Source of the DNA: Anaerolineaceae bacterium
GTDB taxonomy: Bacteria > Chloroflexota > Anaerolineae > Anaerolineales > Anaerolineaceae
Assembly (NCBI GenBank): GCA_011620505.1
Contig: WOZA01000137.1
Coordinates: 1 to 22,466, forward strand
Reading direction: 5' to 3'
DNA length: 22,466 nt
Below, piece by piece: positions 14,371 to 22,063 of the stretch. Below the pieces are notes generated by a model. That model worked only from the letters and a program-made list of their open reading frames with translations. It made no database searches and had not been told where the DNA came from. The position numbers and the translations under genes are program-made. Each line of letters opens with the position of its first letter. Position 1 is the first letter of the stretch.

Positions 14371-15435
14371 CTATCCAAGTTGTGTCCAGCGTAGTTCCTG
14401 CCCGGCGGGAATATCCTGGCGGGCGGTGAGTCCAACAACCTGTTCGATATCATAAGGCATAATGGCGCCGGGCGTGGCAGGGCGTAAAACGTCAATCAAC
14501 TCGCGGGTCAGCGTCTGCCCAGCTTTGATGTCCTGCGCGGCGCGCAGGCAGCGGCGCTGCACCACAACCGTATCATGCTCATTTTCTGCGATGGTCTTGT
14601 TGGCAGATCCCATTGCGCGTTCCAGCTGGCGGGTGGCGGTAACCATCTCAGCCCAACTCTCAGGGTTCATGGCAAAGGCATGGTCGGGACCTTCGCGGTG
14701 GTTGTCATCGGTAAAATGTTTCTCCACCACGCGCGCGCCCAGAGCCACAGCTCCGAGAACAGTAGCATGCCCGTGAGTATGGTCGCTGAGCCCCAGGATG
14801 AGATCCGGCCACATCAGACGGTAGGTCTTGAGCACATTCAGGTGGATGTTGTCAAAGTTGCCGTCAGCGGCGGTGTAGTTGGTGTTGCACTGCATCAGAA
14901 CCAACTGCGGGTTCACCGGCAGGATGGCCTCGACAGCCCGCTGCACGTCGCCAATGGTGGAGGCACCCGTGGCGAGCAGGACGGGTTTGCCCTTGCGTGC
15001 CATGCGCAAACAGGCTTCAATCCAGGTGATGTCGCCGGAACCTATCTTGTAGGCGGGCACAAAGGGGTCGAGCATATCGATGGCGTCAAAGTCATAGGGG
15101 GATGAAAAATAGGTGATGCCCACTTTGTCACATTCTTCTTTGAGGATTGGCGTCCATTCAAACGGTACGGAGGCTTCGTCATACACCTGGGTGACGGATT
15201 TTTTCCATTTTGCCTGGTGCGAAACCTGCGCGTTCATGTGGCTAAAACCATAATCCGAAACGATTTCAGGTCCGCGAAAGTTCTGGAACTTGGCGGCATC
15301 CGCGCCGGCTTCGGCAGCGAGATGGATGAGGTTCAGAGCGCGCTCAAGGCTGCCGTCGTGATTGGCGGCGATGTCGGCGATGAACCAGGTGGGGTGGTTG
15401 TCTCCAATCAGGGTGTTACCAATTTTGAGTTCCAT
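14371..15435 (-). CDS. neuB: NeuB-family nonulosonate synthase with SAF domain
   Basis: The 354-residue protein has a NeuB barrel (about 1-285) and a C-terminal SAF domain (about 290-354) that begins VVVQRRCLRAAQDIKAGQ and keeps Arg318 in LRPATPG, the likely counterpart of the Neisseria NeuB SAF arginine. The catalytic region reads ADIAANHDG, with Asp21 where other members have Glu in EIGxNHNG. The later metal-binding part reads LSDHTHGHAT and EKHFTDDNHREGPDH. These changes mark it as a divergent subgroup, not a close copy of the short NeuB at 4985-5863. It may use a different acceptor, such as a Pse- or Leg-type sugar, but this cannot be read from sequence. AGGAG lies seven to eight bases before the ATG. 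Confidence 0.88.
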   Translation of the reverse strand: MELKIGNTLIGDNHPTWFIADIAANHDGSLERALNLIHLAAEAGADAAKFQNFRGPEIVSDYGFSHMNAQVSHQAKWKKSVTQVYDEASVPFEWTPILKEECDKVGITYFSSPYDFDAIDMLDPFVPAYKIGSGDITWIEACLRMARKGKPVLLATGASTIGDVQRAVEAILPVNPQLVLMQCNTNYTAADGNFDNIHLNVLKTYRLMWPDLILGLSDHTHGHATVLGAVALGARVVEKHFTDDNHREGPDHAFAMNPESWAEMVTATRQLERAMGSANKTIAENEHDTVVVQRRCLRAAQDIKAGQTLTRELIDVLRPATPGAIMPYDIEQVVGLTARQDIPAGQELRWTQLG

Positions 15436-15446
15436 GTGTCCTCTCC

Positions 15447-16367
15447 TTAGTGGGTGAATGAAAGCAATTTCTGGCGCAGACCAGAATCAAGGTCAGCGTG
15501 CAAGGCGCGTAAACCTTCGTTTTGGTTTGGCAGCGGTTTGCCAAGGGCAGCCTGCAGTTTATCGGTGTTCATGCTCAGGTTAAGCGAACGGCGGGTGAGC
15601 AGGTCGGAGTCGCGGGCGGAAATTGGGCGGATGAGGTTTGCGTCCAATCCAAATTCGTGCGCCAGGCGCACGCCAAAATCATACTTGCTCAGGCTTTCAG
15701 GTGAATAAACATGATAAATGCCGCTCAGGCGTTTTTGAAGCATTTCCAAAAGCGCTTCTGCCAGGTGCCCCACATACAGCGGCGAGAAAAACATATCGAT
15801 GAAGCCATTCACAGGCTTGCCGGATGTGAGGTTGTTGTAGAAAAACTCAGCCAGGCTGCGCGTGCCCGTCAGAGACCAGCCGTAGAAGACCACGCGGGCA
15901 ATGGCAGCCTCGGGGTTTGCTTGCGCCACGGCCTGCTCGCCTGCCAGCTTGCTTTTGGCATAAGTATTGAGGGGGTTGGGGGTGTCGGTTTCTTTGTAAT
16001 TGCCCTGCGTCCCATCAAACACGGCATCCGTTGAAATATGGATCATGGGCACGCTGGCTTCCCGAGCCAGCTTTGCCAGTTCCCCGGCGGCTTCAGCGTT
16101 GATGCGATATGCCTCCTCAGGCTGTTTTTCGGCTGCGTCCACGTTTGCCTGTGCGGCGCAGTTGATTAGCGCGTCTGGCTGGGCGGCTTCGAAAGCCTGC
16201 GCCAAGCTTTGCCGGTTCCTGAAGTCCACCGCACGGGTAGCAAAAGGCGCGTCAACCAGGGGACGGGAGTTCGTCCAGCCCAGAACCTCGTAGCCCATAT
16301 CCTGGGCAAGGAGGGCAAGGTTTGTGCCCAGCAACCCGCTGGCGCCGGTGACTAGAAGACGGGTCAT
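15447..16367 (-). CDS. RmlD-like NAD(P)-dependent sugar reductase
   Basis: The 306-residue extended SDR has TGASGLLG at 7-14, the STDAVFDG strand at 112-119 and the YxxxK pair Tyr136/Lys140 in TYAKSKLAGE. Length and motifs fit the dTDP-4-dehydrorhamnose reductase (RmlD) family. No RmlA, RmlB or RmlC is seen in the window, so a rhamnose role is not supported. It begins by a one-base overlap (TAATG) with the PseB-like dehydratase gene, so it may reduce the 4-keto sugar that enzyme makes. That would resemble 6-deoxy-HexNAc pathways and would dispense with an aminotransferase. This is inference. Confidence 0.85.
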   Translation of the reverse strand: MTRLLVTGASGLLGTNLALLAQDMGYEVLGWTNSRPLVDAPFATRAVDFRNRQSLAQAFEAAQPDALINCAAQANVDAAEKQPEEAYRINAEAAGELAKLAREASVPMIHISTDAVFDGTQGNYKETDTPNPLNTYAKSKLAGEQAVAQANPEAAIARVVFYGWSLTGTRSLAEFFYNNLTSGKPVNGFIDMFFSPLYVGHLAEALLEMLQKRLSGIYHVYSPESLSKYDFGVRLAHEFGLDANLIRPISARDSDLLTRRSLNLSMNTDKLQAALGKPLPNQNEGLRALHADLDSGLRQKLLSFTH

Positions 16368-17380
16368 TATTTCTTCACTTCCGCTGCAAGTTCTGCTTCA
16401 ATCGGTTTGATGATGGCGTTAATGCCATCCACATCCAGCCACTCGGTGTTATTAGCGCTGGTATAGGTGAAGCCTTCGGGAAGGGCACGGCCTTTCTGAG
16501 CCCAGGCGTGACCAAACCAGAGCGGTTCGCCAGCCGGCTGAATCACAAACATGTCATCCAATTCCACGGTGGTGCGGGCTTCGTCTTCGGAAATCAGCGA
16601 TTCGTGCAATTTCTCACCCGGGCGAATGCCAATGATGCGAATTTCCGCTTCGGGAGCCATCGCCTTGGCGAGGTCTGTCATTTTCATGCTGGGAATCTTC
16701 GGCACAAAGAGTTCGCCGCCCTGCATCTGCTCGATACAGCGGATCACAAAGCGCGCGCCCTGCTCCAGGGAGATCCAGAAACGGGTCATGCGGTCATCGG
16801 TGATCGTCAGGACGCCAGTGGGACGCTGTTTGAGAAACAGGGGGACGACCGAACCGCGCGAGCCAACCACGTTGCCATAGCGTGTGCAGGAAATGCGCGT
16901 GTTGCGTCCGCCGGCATAGGCGTTGCTCTGGACCATCAACTTTTCGGCTGCCAGCTTGGTAGCTCCATAAAGGTTGACCGGGTTGACGGCTTTATCGGTG
17001 GAAAGCGCCATCACCTTGCTGACACCATTCTCAATTGCTGCTTCGATCACATTGCTGGAACCAAGGATATTGGTCTTGATGGCTTCCATCGGGTTGTACT
17101 CACAGGCAGGCACCTGCTTGAGCGCGGCGGTATGCACCACGATATCCACGCCATAAAAGGCGCGCGAGAGGCGCTCGCGGTCGCGCACGTCGCCAATGAA
17201 ATAGCGGATCGAGGGGTGATCGAAGCCGCCGGTGGTGCGCATTTCGTGCTGTTTCAACTCATCCCGGCTGAAAACGATAATCTTTGACGGGTGATACTCG
17301 TCCAGCATCAGGCGGATAAATTTCTTTCCAAAAGAACCGGTGCCGCCGGTAACCAAAACAACTTTATTCTGCCAATCCAT
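16367..17380 (-). CDS. pseB: PseB-like UDP-GlcNAc 4,6-dehydratase
   Basis: The 337-residue protein matches the PseB/FlaA1 group of short UDP-GlcNAc 4,6-dehydratases. It has TGGTGSFG at 11-18, the group signature AALKQVPACEYNP (85-97), LSTDKAVNP (126-134) with Asp129 and Lys130, and Tyr138/Lys142 in YGATKLAAE. PseB makes UDP-2-acetamido-4-keto-6-deoxy-L-hexose, the first step of pseudaminic acid and of some FucNAc/QuiNAc pathways. No PseC aminotransferase, PseH acetyltransferase or PseG hydrolase follows; an RmlD-like reductase and a NeuB follow instead. AAGGAG lies six bases before the ATG. Confidence 0.9.
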   Translation of the reverse strand: MDWQNKVVLVTGGTGSFGKKFIRLMLDEYHPSKIIVFSRDELKQHEMRTTGGFDHPSIRYFIGDVRDRERLSRAFYGVDIVVHTAALKQVPACEYNPMEAIKTNILGSSNVIEAAIENGVSKVMALSTDKAVNPVNLYGATKLAAEKLMVQSNAYAGGRNTRISCTRYGNVVGSRGSVVPLFLKQRPTGVLTITDDRMTRFWISLEQGARFVIRCIEQMQGGELFVPKIPSMKMTDLAKAMAPEAEIRIIGIRPGEKLHESLISEDEARTTVELDDMFVIQPAGEPLWFGHAWAQKGRALPEGFTYTSANNTEWLDVDGINAIIKPIEAELAAEVKK

Positions 17381-17407
17381 ACAAATCTCCTTGGCGCCGC
17401 GCGCGTT

Positions 17408-18268
17408 TTACTTTTTAATAATAATCAGCGGATACTGACCTTTCTCGCCGAAGTAATGTGGAAACCACTCCTCAAGCCGATACAGTATCTTTAACCAGAG
17501 ACGCCCGCCCCACTCGGGTTGTATCACTGATCGTAAGAATTTTACCGACACACTGCGCCAAACGCGAATCTCGTAGGGCAGTTGGTCTTTCATGACGCTG
17601 TGGAACCATTTTGCGCTGGTTTTGAGCACGAAAGTGCCTGCTGGCAGCTTTGCGGCCTCCCCGTTTTGCTCGTTTGACTGTACATCCGGGGGCATCTTGG
17701 GGGCTTCTTTGCCCGTCCAGCGGCGCAGGCGGTTGGCGAGGCGCATAAAGAAGCCCATCGCCTTACCCAGTGGCACTTCCGCCCAGCCGTCCACGGTCAC
17801 CATGCTGCGGCCGGGCTTGAGCACACGCTGCAGACCTTTGTAAACGCCAACTTTTTCCTCGATTGGCACGTGGTGGATGGTGTGCAATGAGACAATGCCG
17901 TCAAAGGTGTCATCCTTGAAAGGAAGATTGGCAATATCGGCGTTGATGTAAATGCCTTTATCGCCAAGGCGCTTACGGGCTTCCTGCAGGGCAACCACCG
18001 AAAGATCCATGCAGACCCGGTAGCGATAGTTCTCCGAGTAGGTCAGGTATTCATCATATTGCACCGGACCAGAGCCGGCATCCAGGAGGAAGTCTCCCGT
18101 CGGCGCGAGATGGCGCTTGACGCGCATGTGGCAGCGGTGAATGTACTCGGATGAAACCGGGCGCAGATCCTCGTAGCGGGCGTTTTGGTAGATACCGTCG
18201 CCTTCCAGCTGCCAGCCGATCTGGTCGTAGAACTGACCTATCTCTTTTTTGACGGAATCCTGACTCAT
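17408..18268 (-). CDS. Class I SAM methyltransferase
   Basis: The 286-residue protein carries the SAM-binding motif LLDAGSGP at 61-68, an acidic partner in CMDLS at 86-90, INADIANLPFKDDTFDGIV at 108-126 and LHTIHHV. It is a UbiE/Methyltransf_11-type enzyme. The start at 18268 is chosen from AGAGGA nine bases upstream and the ATGA overlap with the preceding gene; the same frame is open to 18448, but that part reads as low-complexity sequence overlapping the upstream gene. Beside the exporter and KpsC-like genes, methylation of the glycan, perhaps at the chain end read by the Wzt C-terminal domain, is a reasonable guess. Confidence 0.85.
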   Translation of the reverse strand: MSQDSVKKEIGQFYDQIGWQLEGDGIYQNARYEDLRPVSSEYIHRCHMRVKRHLAPTGDFLLDAGSGPVQYDEYLTYSENYRYRVCMDLSVVALQEARKRLGDKGIYINADIANLPFKDDTFDGIVSLHTIHHVPIEEKVGVYKGLQRVLKPGRSMVTVDGWAEVPLGKAMGFFMRLANRLRRWTGKEAPKMPPDVQSNEQNGEAAKLPAGTFVLKTSAKWFHSVMKDQLPYEIRVWRSVSVKFLRSVIQPEWGGRLWLKILYRLEEWFPHYFGEKGQYPLIIIKK

Positions 18269-19929
18269 TCGAGAGTTTCCTCTTGTTTTGAAAGTGAAGG
18301 CAGTCTTGCCAGTCCGCGGGCTGCCCAGTCCAGCGGCTCGCCCAGCAAATAGCCAAAGGTCTGAGCGTAACGCTGCTGACCTTCGGGCGAAAGCACGAAG
18401 CGCATCGGGCGGGCTTGAAAGTCCTCGTGCAGCCATAGCAAATGCCATGGGAAGGGCAGTGAGAACTCAAAGAAGAACAGGTAAGCGTAAAGCCAGGCTT
18501 GTTCCACCTGTTTTTGGCTCAGGCGCATGGCGGTGGGGTCAGCCACCAGCTTGGAGAGCATGCTTTCGTAATCCTGCCAGTTGGTTGGATCAAGCGTGAA
18601 GCCTTTTTCGGCGTAGTGGGTCTTGCCGGTAACCACCACTGGCAGCCCGGTCATCGCCATTTCCAAGCCGACGGTGGTGGTGTAGACGATGCCAAAGTCG
18701 GTCGTCTCCACCAGGTCGTAGGTGTTGGTTTTATCCCCGGGGCGCACCAGGTGAATGTGTTCGGGCAGTTTGGAGAAGTTCTTTTCAATTACGTCCACCA
18801 TCGAGGTGCCATGGGTGTTGAGCTCACCAGGATGCACACGGATCACCAACTGGGCTTCCGGGTGACCCAGGAACCAGCGGATGGTGCCAACGATCATCTC
18901 AGCCATGGTGCCCGAGATGCGCTGGCGCCCGAGCGTGAGGCTGTCGCCGAGTACATTGGTTGCCAGCAGCGCCACGGGGCGCTCGTCCAGCCCCAACGCC
19001 TGGCGCACCTCAGAACCGCCGCGGGCGGGGGTTTGCTGCCACTGGCGGGCAAAGTCCCCCCAAAGTTTTGCGTTTTTACGCGCAAAGGTCAGGTCTCCGA
19101 CTGCTTTTCGCGCGGCTTCTGGCAGCGGCTGCCCGCCCAAGCCCTGCCAGAGCTCACCCGTGTGGTGGCTCATGATTTCGTCGTCCTGTGCCAGCCAGAT
19201 GCGTTCGCGCTGGTCTGCGAATTCAAAAGTAACAGTGCGGATGCCGAGCAGGCGGGCTATCTGATATGCCACGCCCATTTCAAGGATCGTGCCGTTAGGA
19301 ATGATCAACACGTCCGGCTGGGAGGATGCCAGCCAGTCATAAAGCGCCATGGCTGCCATGGTGTTGCGCTTCAGGCGCAGCTTGTAGAGTTTGCTCTTTG
19401 TGTCGGTTTCTTCCACCTGCAGAGTGTACTGCGTGTCGTAGTCCGAAACCTTCCGTACTATTTCCTTCAACTCAGGAGGATAGTCTGATAACTTCACTTT
19501 TTCATCTGAATCGTTGAGATAGGAGGGGAAATCCATCAGGGGCACGATGCGCATCACATCACCAGCAGCTAAGAGCAGTTGCTGACTGTAGAGGTGCTGC
19601 ATGCGCAGATCAAAATCGGAGATGGGTTTATCCCACTCGCCATAAGGCAAATAAGCCAGTTCCACCTGGTGCCCCTGCCCGGTGAGGGCAAGCGCCACCA
19701 GGCCAGCCTGCTCGATCCAGTAGTGCAGCGTGGCGAAGACGCAGACCTTTTTTGGAGGCTCTGCATTTAACCCGAACTGCTTAACGTCCGCCACAGCTTG
19801 CGGCAGGACTTCCTCCAGCCCGGCGAGCTGGTAATGGGCGTTCCAGGGCTTTTTGGATCCCTCGAAGATCCAGTATGCTTCTGCGGCAAAAGGCACTTTT
19901 CCAAGCAGGGATTTCAGGAGTTTTTTCAT
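18265..19929 (-). CDS. KpsC/capsule-synthesis-like glycosyltransferase candidate
   Basis: The 554-residue protein shows the same series of segments as the four-cysteine protein at 3361-4983: IIPNGTILEMG (209-219) then ARLLGIRTVTFEF, VIRVHPGEL at 362-370 and TTTVGLEMA at 417-425 followed by VVVTGK. These are hallmarks of capsule-synthesis proteins of the KpsC/KpsS sort, which include Kdo transferases. It lacks the four-cysteine motif. Placed directly after Wzt, it may initiate or cap the chain. The start is the ATG at 19929, which overlaps the wzt stop by one base; a GTG one codon earlier (19932) is equally possible. Kdo or nonulosonate transfer is inferred. Confidence 0.7.
   Translation of the reverse strand: MKKLLKSLLGKVPFAAEAYWIFEGSKKPWNAHYQLAGLEEVLPQAVADVKQFGLNAEPPKKVCVFATLHYWIEQAGLVALALTGQGHQVELAYLPYGEWDKPISDFDLRMQHLYSQQLLLAAGDVMRIVPLMDFPSYLNDSDEKVKLSDYPPELKEIVRKVSDYDTQYTLQVEETDTKSKLYKLRLKRNTMAAMALYDWLASSQPDVLIIPNGTILEMGVAYQIARLLGIRTVTFEFADQRERIWLAQDDEIMSHHTGELWQGLGGQPLPEAARKAVGDLTFARKNAKLWGDFARQWQQTPARGGSEVRQALGLDERPVALLATNVLGDSLTLGRQRISGTMAEMIVGTIRWFLGHPEAQLVIRVHPGELNTHGTSMVDVIEKNFSKLPEHIHLVRPGDKTNTYDLVETTDFGIVYTTTVGLEMAMTGLPVVVTGKTHYAEKGFTLDPTNWQDYESMLSKLVADPTAMRLSQKQVEQAWLYAYLFFFEFSLPFPWHLLWLHEDFQARPMRFVLSPEGQQRYAQTFGYLLGEPLDWAARGLARLPSLSKQEETLE
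18278..18283 (-). promoter_or_regulatory. Ribosome-binding site for the methyltransferase at 17408-18268
   Basis: AGAGGA on the minus strand lies nine bases before the ATG at 18268, inside the coding end of the upstream gene. With the ATGA overlap it supports the shorter methyltransferase. Confidence 0.55.
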
Positions 19930-21218
19930 CACGCACTGCCTTTCTGTTTAATTTCCCAACCGAGTATGGGGCGCACAGGGCCGGGACGCGGTTCGGGCCA
20001 GTGAGTACCCGGGGCGCCGGAGGCGTCCACCGAGAAGGAAAGCGCCTGGTCATCCTGGAAGTAGCGCCGGATGCCATAGGAGCTGGCATTGACCCCCAAG
20101 AGGAAGCGTCCTTCGTTGAGTATGTCAGGCGGGATGATACAGCGGCTGGTGTAGATGCCTTTTGGACGGGCTGTGTATTCCTTGAAAAGCTCTTCTGAAT
20201 CGGTATCAAAGCTGGTGAAAATGGGTTCACCACGCGTGGTAAATAGATAACATCCGACACGTAAACCCGTGACATCCTCGGTGAGTTCGTAATCGATCTC
20301 GATGCGGATCGGGTCAACACTGCGGACAGAATCCGAGATCTGACCAGCTTTGTCCAGGATGCGAATTGCCAGCGGTCGGAAAGGCGCACTGGAAGCAGGC
20401 ACCTCATCTTCCTCCCAAAAGCGTTCGCCCAGCTTGGAAAGACCGCGGTTGAGGTAAAAATCAACTGCCTCAGAAGACGGCGCGCGCAGGAGCACTTTGC
20501 CCTTGTCGAGCACGATGGAATCCTGGGTGAGGCGCAGGATCGCGGACATGTTGTGACTGACGAATAAGACTGTGCGGCCAGAATTGGCAACATCGCCCAT
20601 CTTGCCCAGGCACTTGCGCTGGAAGTCCGCATCGCCGACCGCCAGCACCTCATCCACCACCAGGATCTCAGGCTCCAGGTGGGCTGCTACGGCAAATGCC
20701 AGGCGCAGGTACATGCCCGACGAGTAGCGCTTGACGGGCGTGTCAATGAATTTTTCCACTTCCGAAAAAGCCACGATTTCATCAAAACGGGCTTCAATTT
20801 CTTTTTTGTGCATGCCGAGAATAGCGCCGTTAAGGAAGATGTTCTCGCGTCCGGTCAGTTCCGGGTGAAAACCGGTACCCACTTCCAGCAGCGAGCCGAC
20901 GCGACCGCGCAGTTCGCCATACCCTTCAGTTGGGTCAGTCACGCGCGAGAGCACCTTGAGCAAAGTGCTCTTGCCGGCGCCGTTGCGGCCAATGATGCCC
21001 AGGGCTTGCCCGCGTTTGACCTCAAAATTGACGTCCCGCAGAGCCCAGATGTGATCTGCATCATTGGATTGATGCCGTTTGCCGCGCAGGGTGCTGCCAA
21101 CGCGCTCCGCCTGGGCGGTGATCAGATCGCGCAAGGTATCAGTACGCTGCTGGGTAGCGCCGATCTTATAGCGCTTGCCAATGCCACGAACCAGGATAGA
21201 TAAGTCGCTGTCCATCAT
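19929..21218 (-). CDS. wzt: Wzt-type ABC exporter ATPase with C-terminal recognition domain
   Basis: The 429-residue protein has an ABC ATPase domain with Walker A GRNGAGKS at 77-84, the LTGRENIFLNG segment typical of polysaccharide exporters, signature YSSGM at 165-169 and Walker B ILVVDE at 185-190. An extension of roughly 150 residues (about 275-429) follows, in the position of the Wzt C-terminal beta-sandwich that reads glycan end modifications in O-antigen systems. The start overlaps the wzm stop by one base (TGATG). With Wzm it would export the finished lipid-linked glycan across the cytoplasmic membrane. A longer frame to 21347 is rejected because it would run into the wzm gene. Confidence 0.93.
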   Translation of the reverse strand: MMDSDLSILVRGIGKRYKIGATQQRTDTLRDLITAQAERVGSTLRGKRHQSNDADHIWALRDVNFEVKRGQALGIIGRNGAGKSTLLKVLSRVTDPTEGYGELRGRVGSLLEVGTGFHPELTGRENIFLNGAILGMHKKEIEARFDEIVAFSEVEKFIDTPVKRYSSGMYLRLAFAVAAHLEPEILVVDEVLAVGDADFQRKCLGKMGDVANSGRTVLFVSHNMSAILRLTQDSIVLDKGKVLLRAPSSEAVDFYLNRGLSKLGERFWEEDEVPASSAPFRPLAIRILDKAGQISDSVRSVDPIRIEIDYELTEDVTGLRVGCYLFTTRGEPIFTSFDTDSEELFKEYTARPKGIYTSRCIIPPDILNEGRFLLGVNASSYGIRRYFQDDQALSFSVDASGAPGTHWPEPRPGPVRPILGWEIKQKGSA

Positions 21219-22063
21219 CACACCACATCCGCGAAAGTTGTTTCCATGTGCCGGAAAAAGAACAAACCTGTAATTAGCAGCAGCAGCACTGCCAGGCTGG
21301 AAATGATCAGGGTCATGTCCGGCGGAGAGCCGCCAAAGAACGCCCACCTGAAGCCCTGCACCACCCCTACCATCGGGTTGAGGCTGTAGATATATCTGAA
21401 CGTACCTTCGGGGATGGTGGTGATGGGGTAGACAATCGGAGTGGCGTACATCCAGATTTGGATCAGGAATGGCACCATCTGCTGCACGTCACGATACTGC
21501 ACATTGAGAGCTGAAAGCCAAAACCCTACCGCCAGAGCTGCTAAAACGGTCAGCAGGGTGAGCGGGATGACCCACAAAACGTTCCAGGTCAGGGGGATCT
21601 TGTAGATTGCCATGGTAATGAAGAGCAATATCAGCGAGATGACAAAATCCACCAGGGCTGCCAGTACCGAGCTGAGCGGGATGATCACGCGAGGGAAGTA
21701 AACCTTTGTGAGCAGATTGGAATTCCCAACCAGGCTGACGCTGCTTTTCTGCAGAGAAAGCTGGAAGAGATGCCAGGGCAGGAGCGCTGAAAGCGCAAAC
21801 ACCGGGTAGGGCAGACCGTCCGAGTTTACCTTGAGCAGGATGCCAAACACAACCGTCGTGATGGCGGTGGTGAGCACGGGCTGCAACACTGACCAGGCGA
21901 TGCCGAGGACAGCCTGCTTGTAGCGCACTTTGATATCGCGCCAGGTTAAAAAGTAGATCAGCTCGCGGTAGTGCCAGAGCTCTTTCAGGTTGATCCCCAG
22001 CCAGCCTTTGGCAGGCTTGAGGGTCACCACCTGGGCAGAAGGGTTCAGATCAGCTTCTGCCAT
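21218..22063 (-). CDS. wzm: Wzm-type ABC-2 permease
   Basis: The 281-residue membrane protein begins with a cytoplasmic ELWHYRELIYFLTWRDIKVRYKQ region (two segments of typical ABC-2 polysaccharide permeases) followed by about six hydrophobic segments, the last being LLLLITGLFFF. It is the membrane partner of the Wzt-like ATPase, whose gene it overlaps. The start at 22063 is chosen because GAGAGGG lies just upstream; ATGs at 22081 and 22186 are in frame but lack a site and would overlap the upstream gene further. The start overlaps the stop of the fucose-synthase-like gene by 14 bases. Confidence 0.92.
   Translation of the reverse strand: MAEADLNPSAQVVTLKPAKGWLGINLKELWHYRELIYFLTWRDIKVRYKQAVLGIAWSVLQPVLTTAITTVVFGILLKVNSDGLPYPVFALSALLPWHLFQLSLQKSSVSLVGNSNLLTKVYFPRVIIPLSSVLAALVDFVISLILLFITMAIYKIPLTWNVLWVIPLTLLTVLAALAVGFWLSALNVQYRDVQQMVPFLIQIWMYATPIVYPITTIPEGTFRYIYSLNPMVGVVQGFRWAFFGGSPPDMTLIISSLAVLLLLITGLFFFRHMETTFADVV

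Noticed and set aside
15447..16367. A dTDP-rhamnose pathway based on the RmlD-like gene.
   Set aside because: RmlA, RmlB and RmlC are absent and the gene is coupled to pseB instead.
16508..17287. A plus-strand open frame of 259 codons.
   Set aside because: It lies wholly opposite the well-supported pseB gene and shows no protein features.
16367..17380. A complete pseudaminic acid pathway.
   Set aside because: Only PseB and a NeuB-type synthase with CMP-transferases are present; PseC, PseH and PseG are not in the window, so the product cannot be called pseudaminic acid.
18269..18448. N-terminal extension of the methyltransferase by 60 residues.
   Set aside because: It reads as Ala/Arg-rich sequence overlapping the preceding gene, and AGAGGA with an ATGA overlap marks the start at 18268.
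18499..19488. A plus-strand open frame of 329 codons.
   Set aside because: It lies wholly within the KpsC-like gene on the other strand, has no family motifs, and has no promoter or ribosome-binding site of note.
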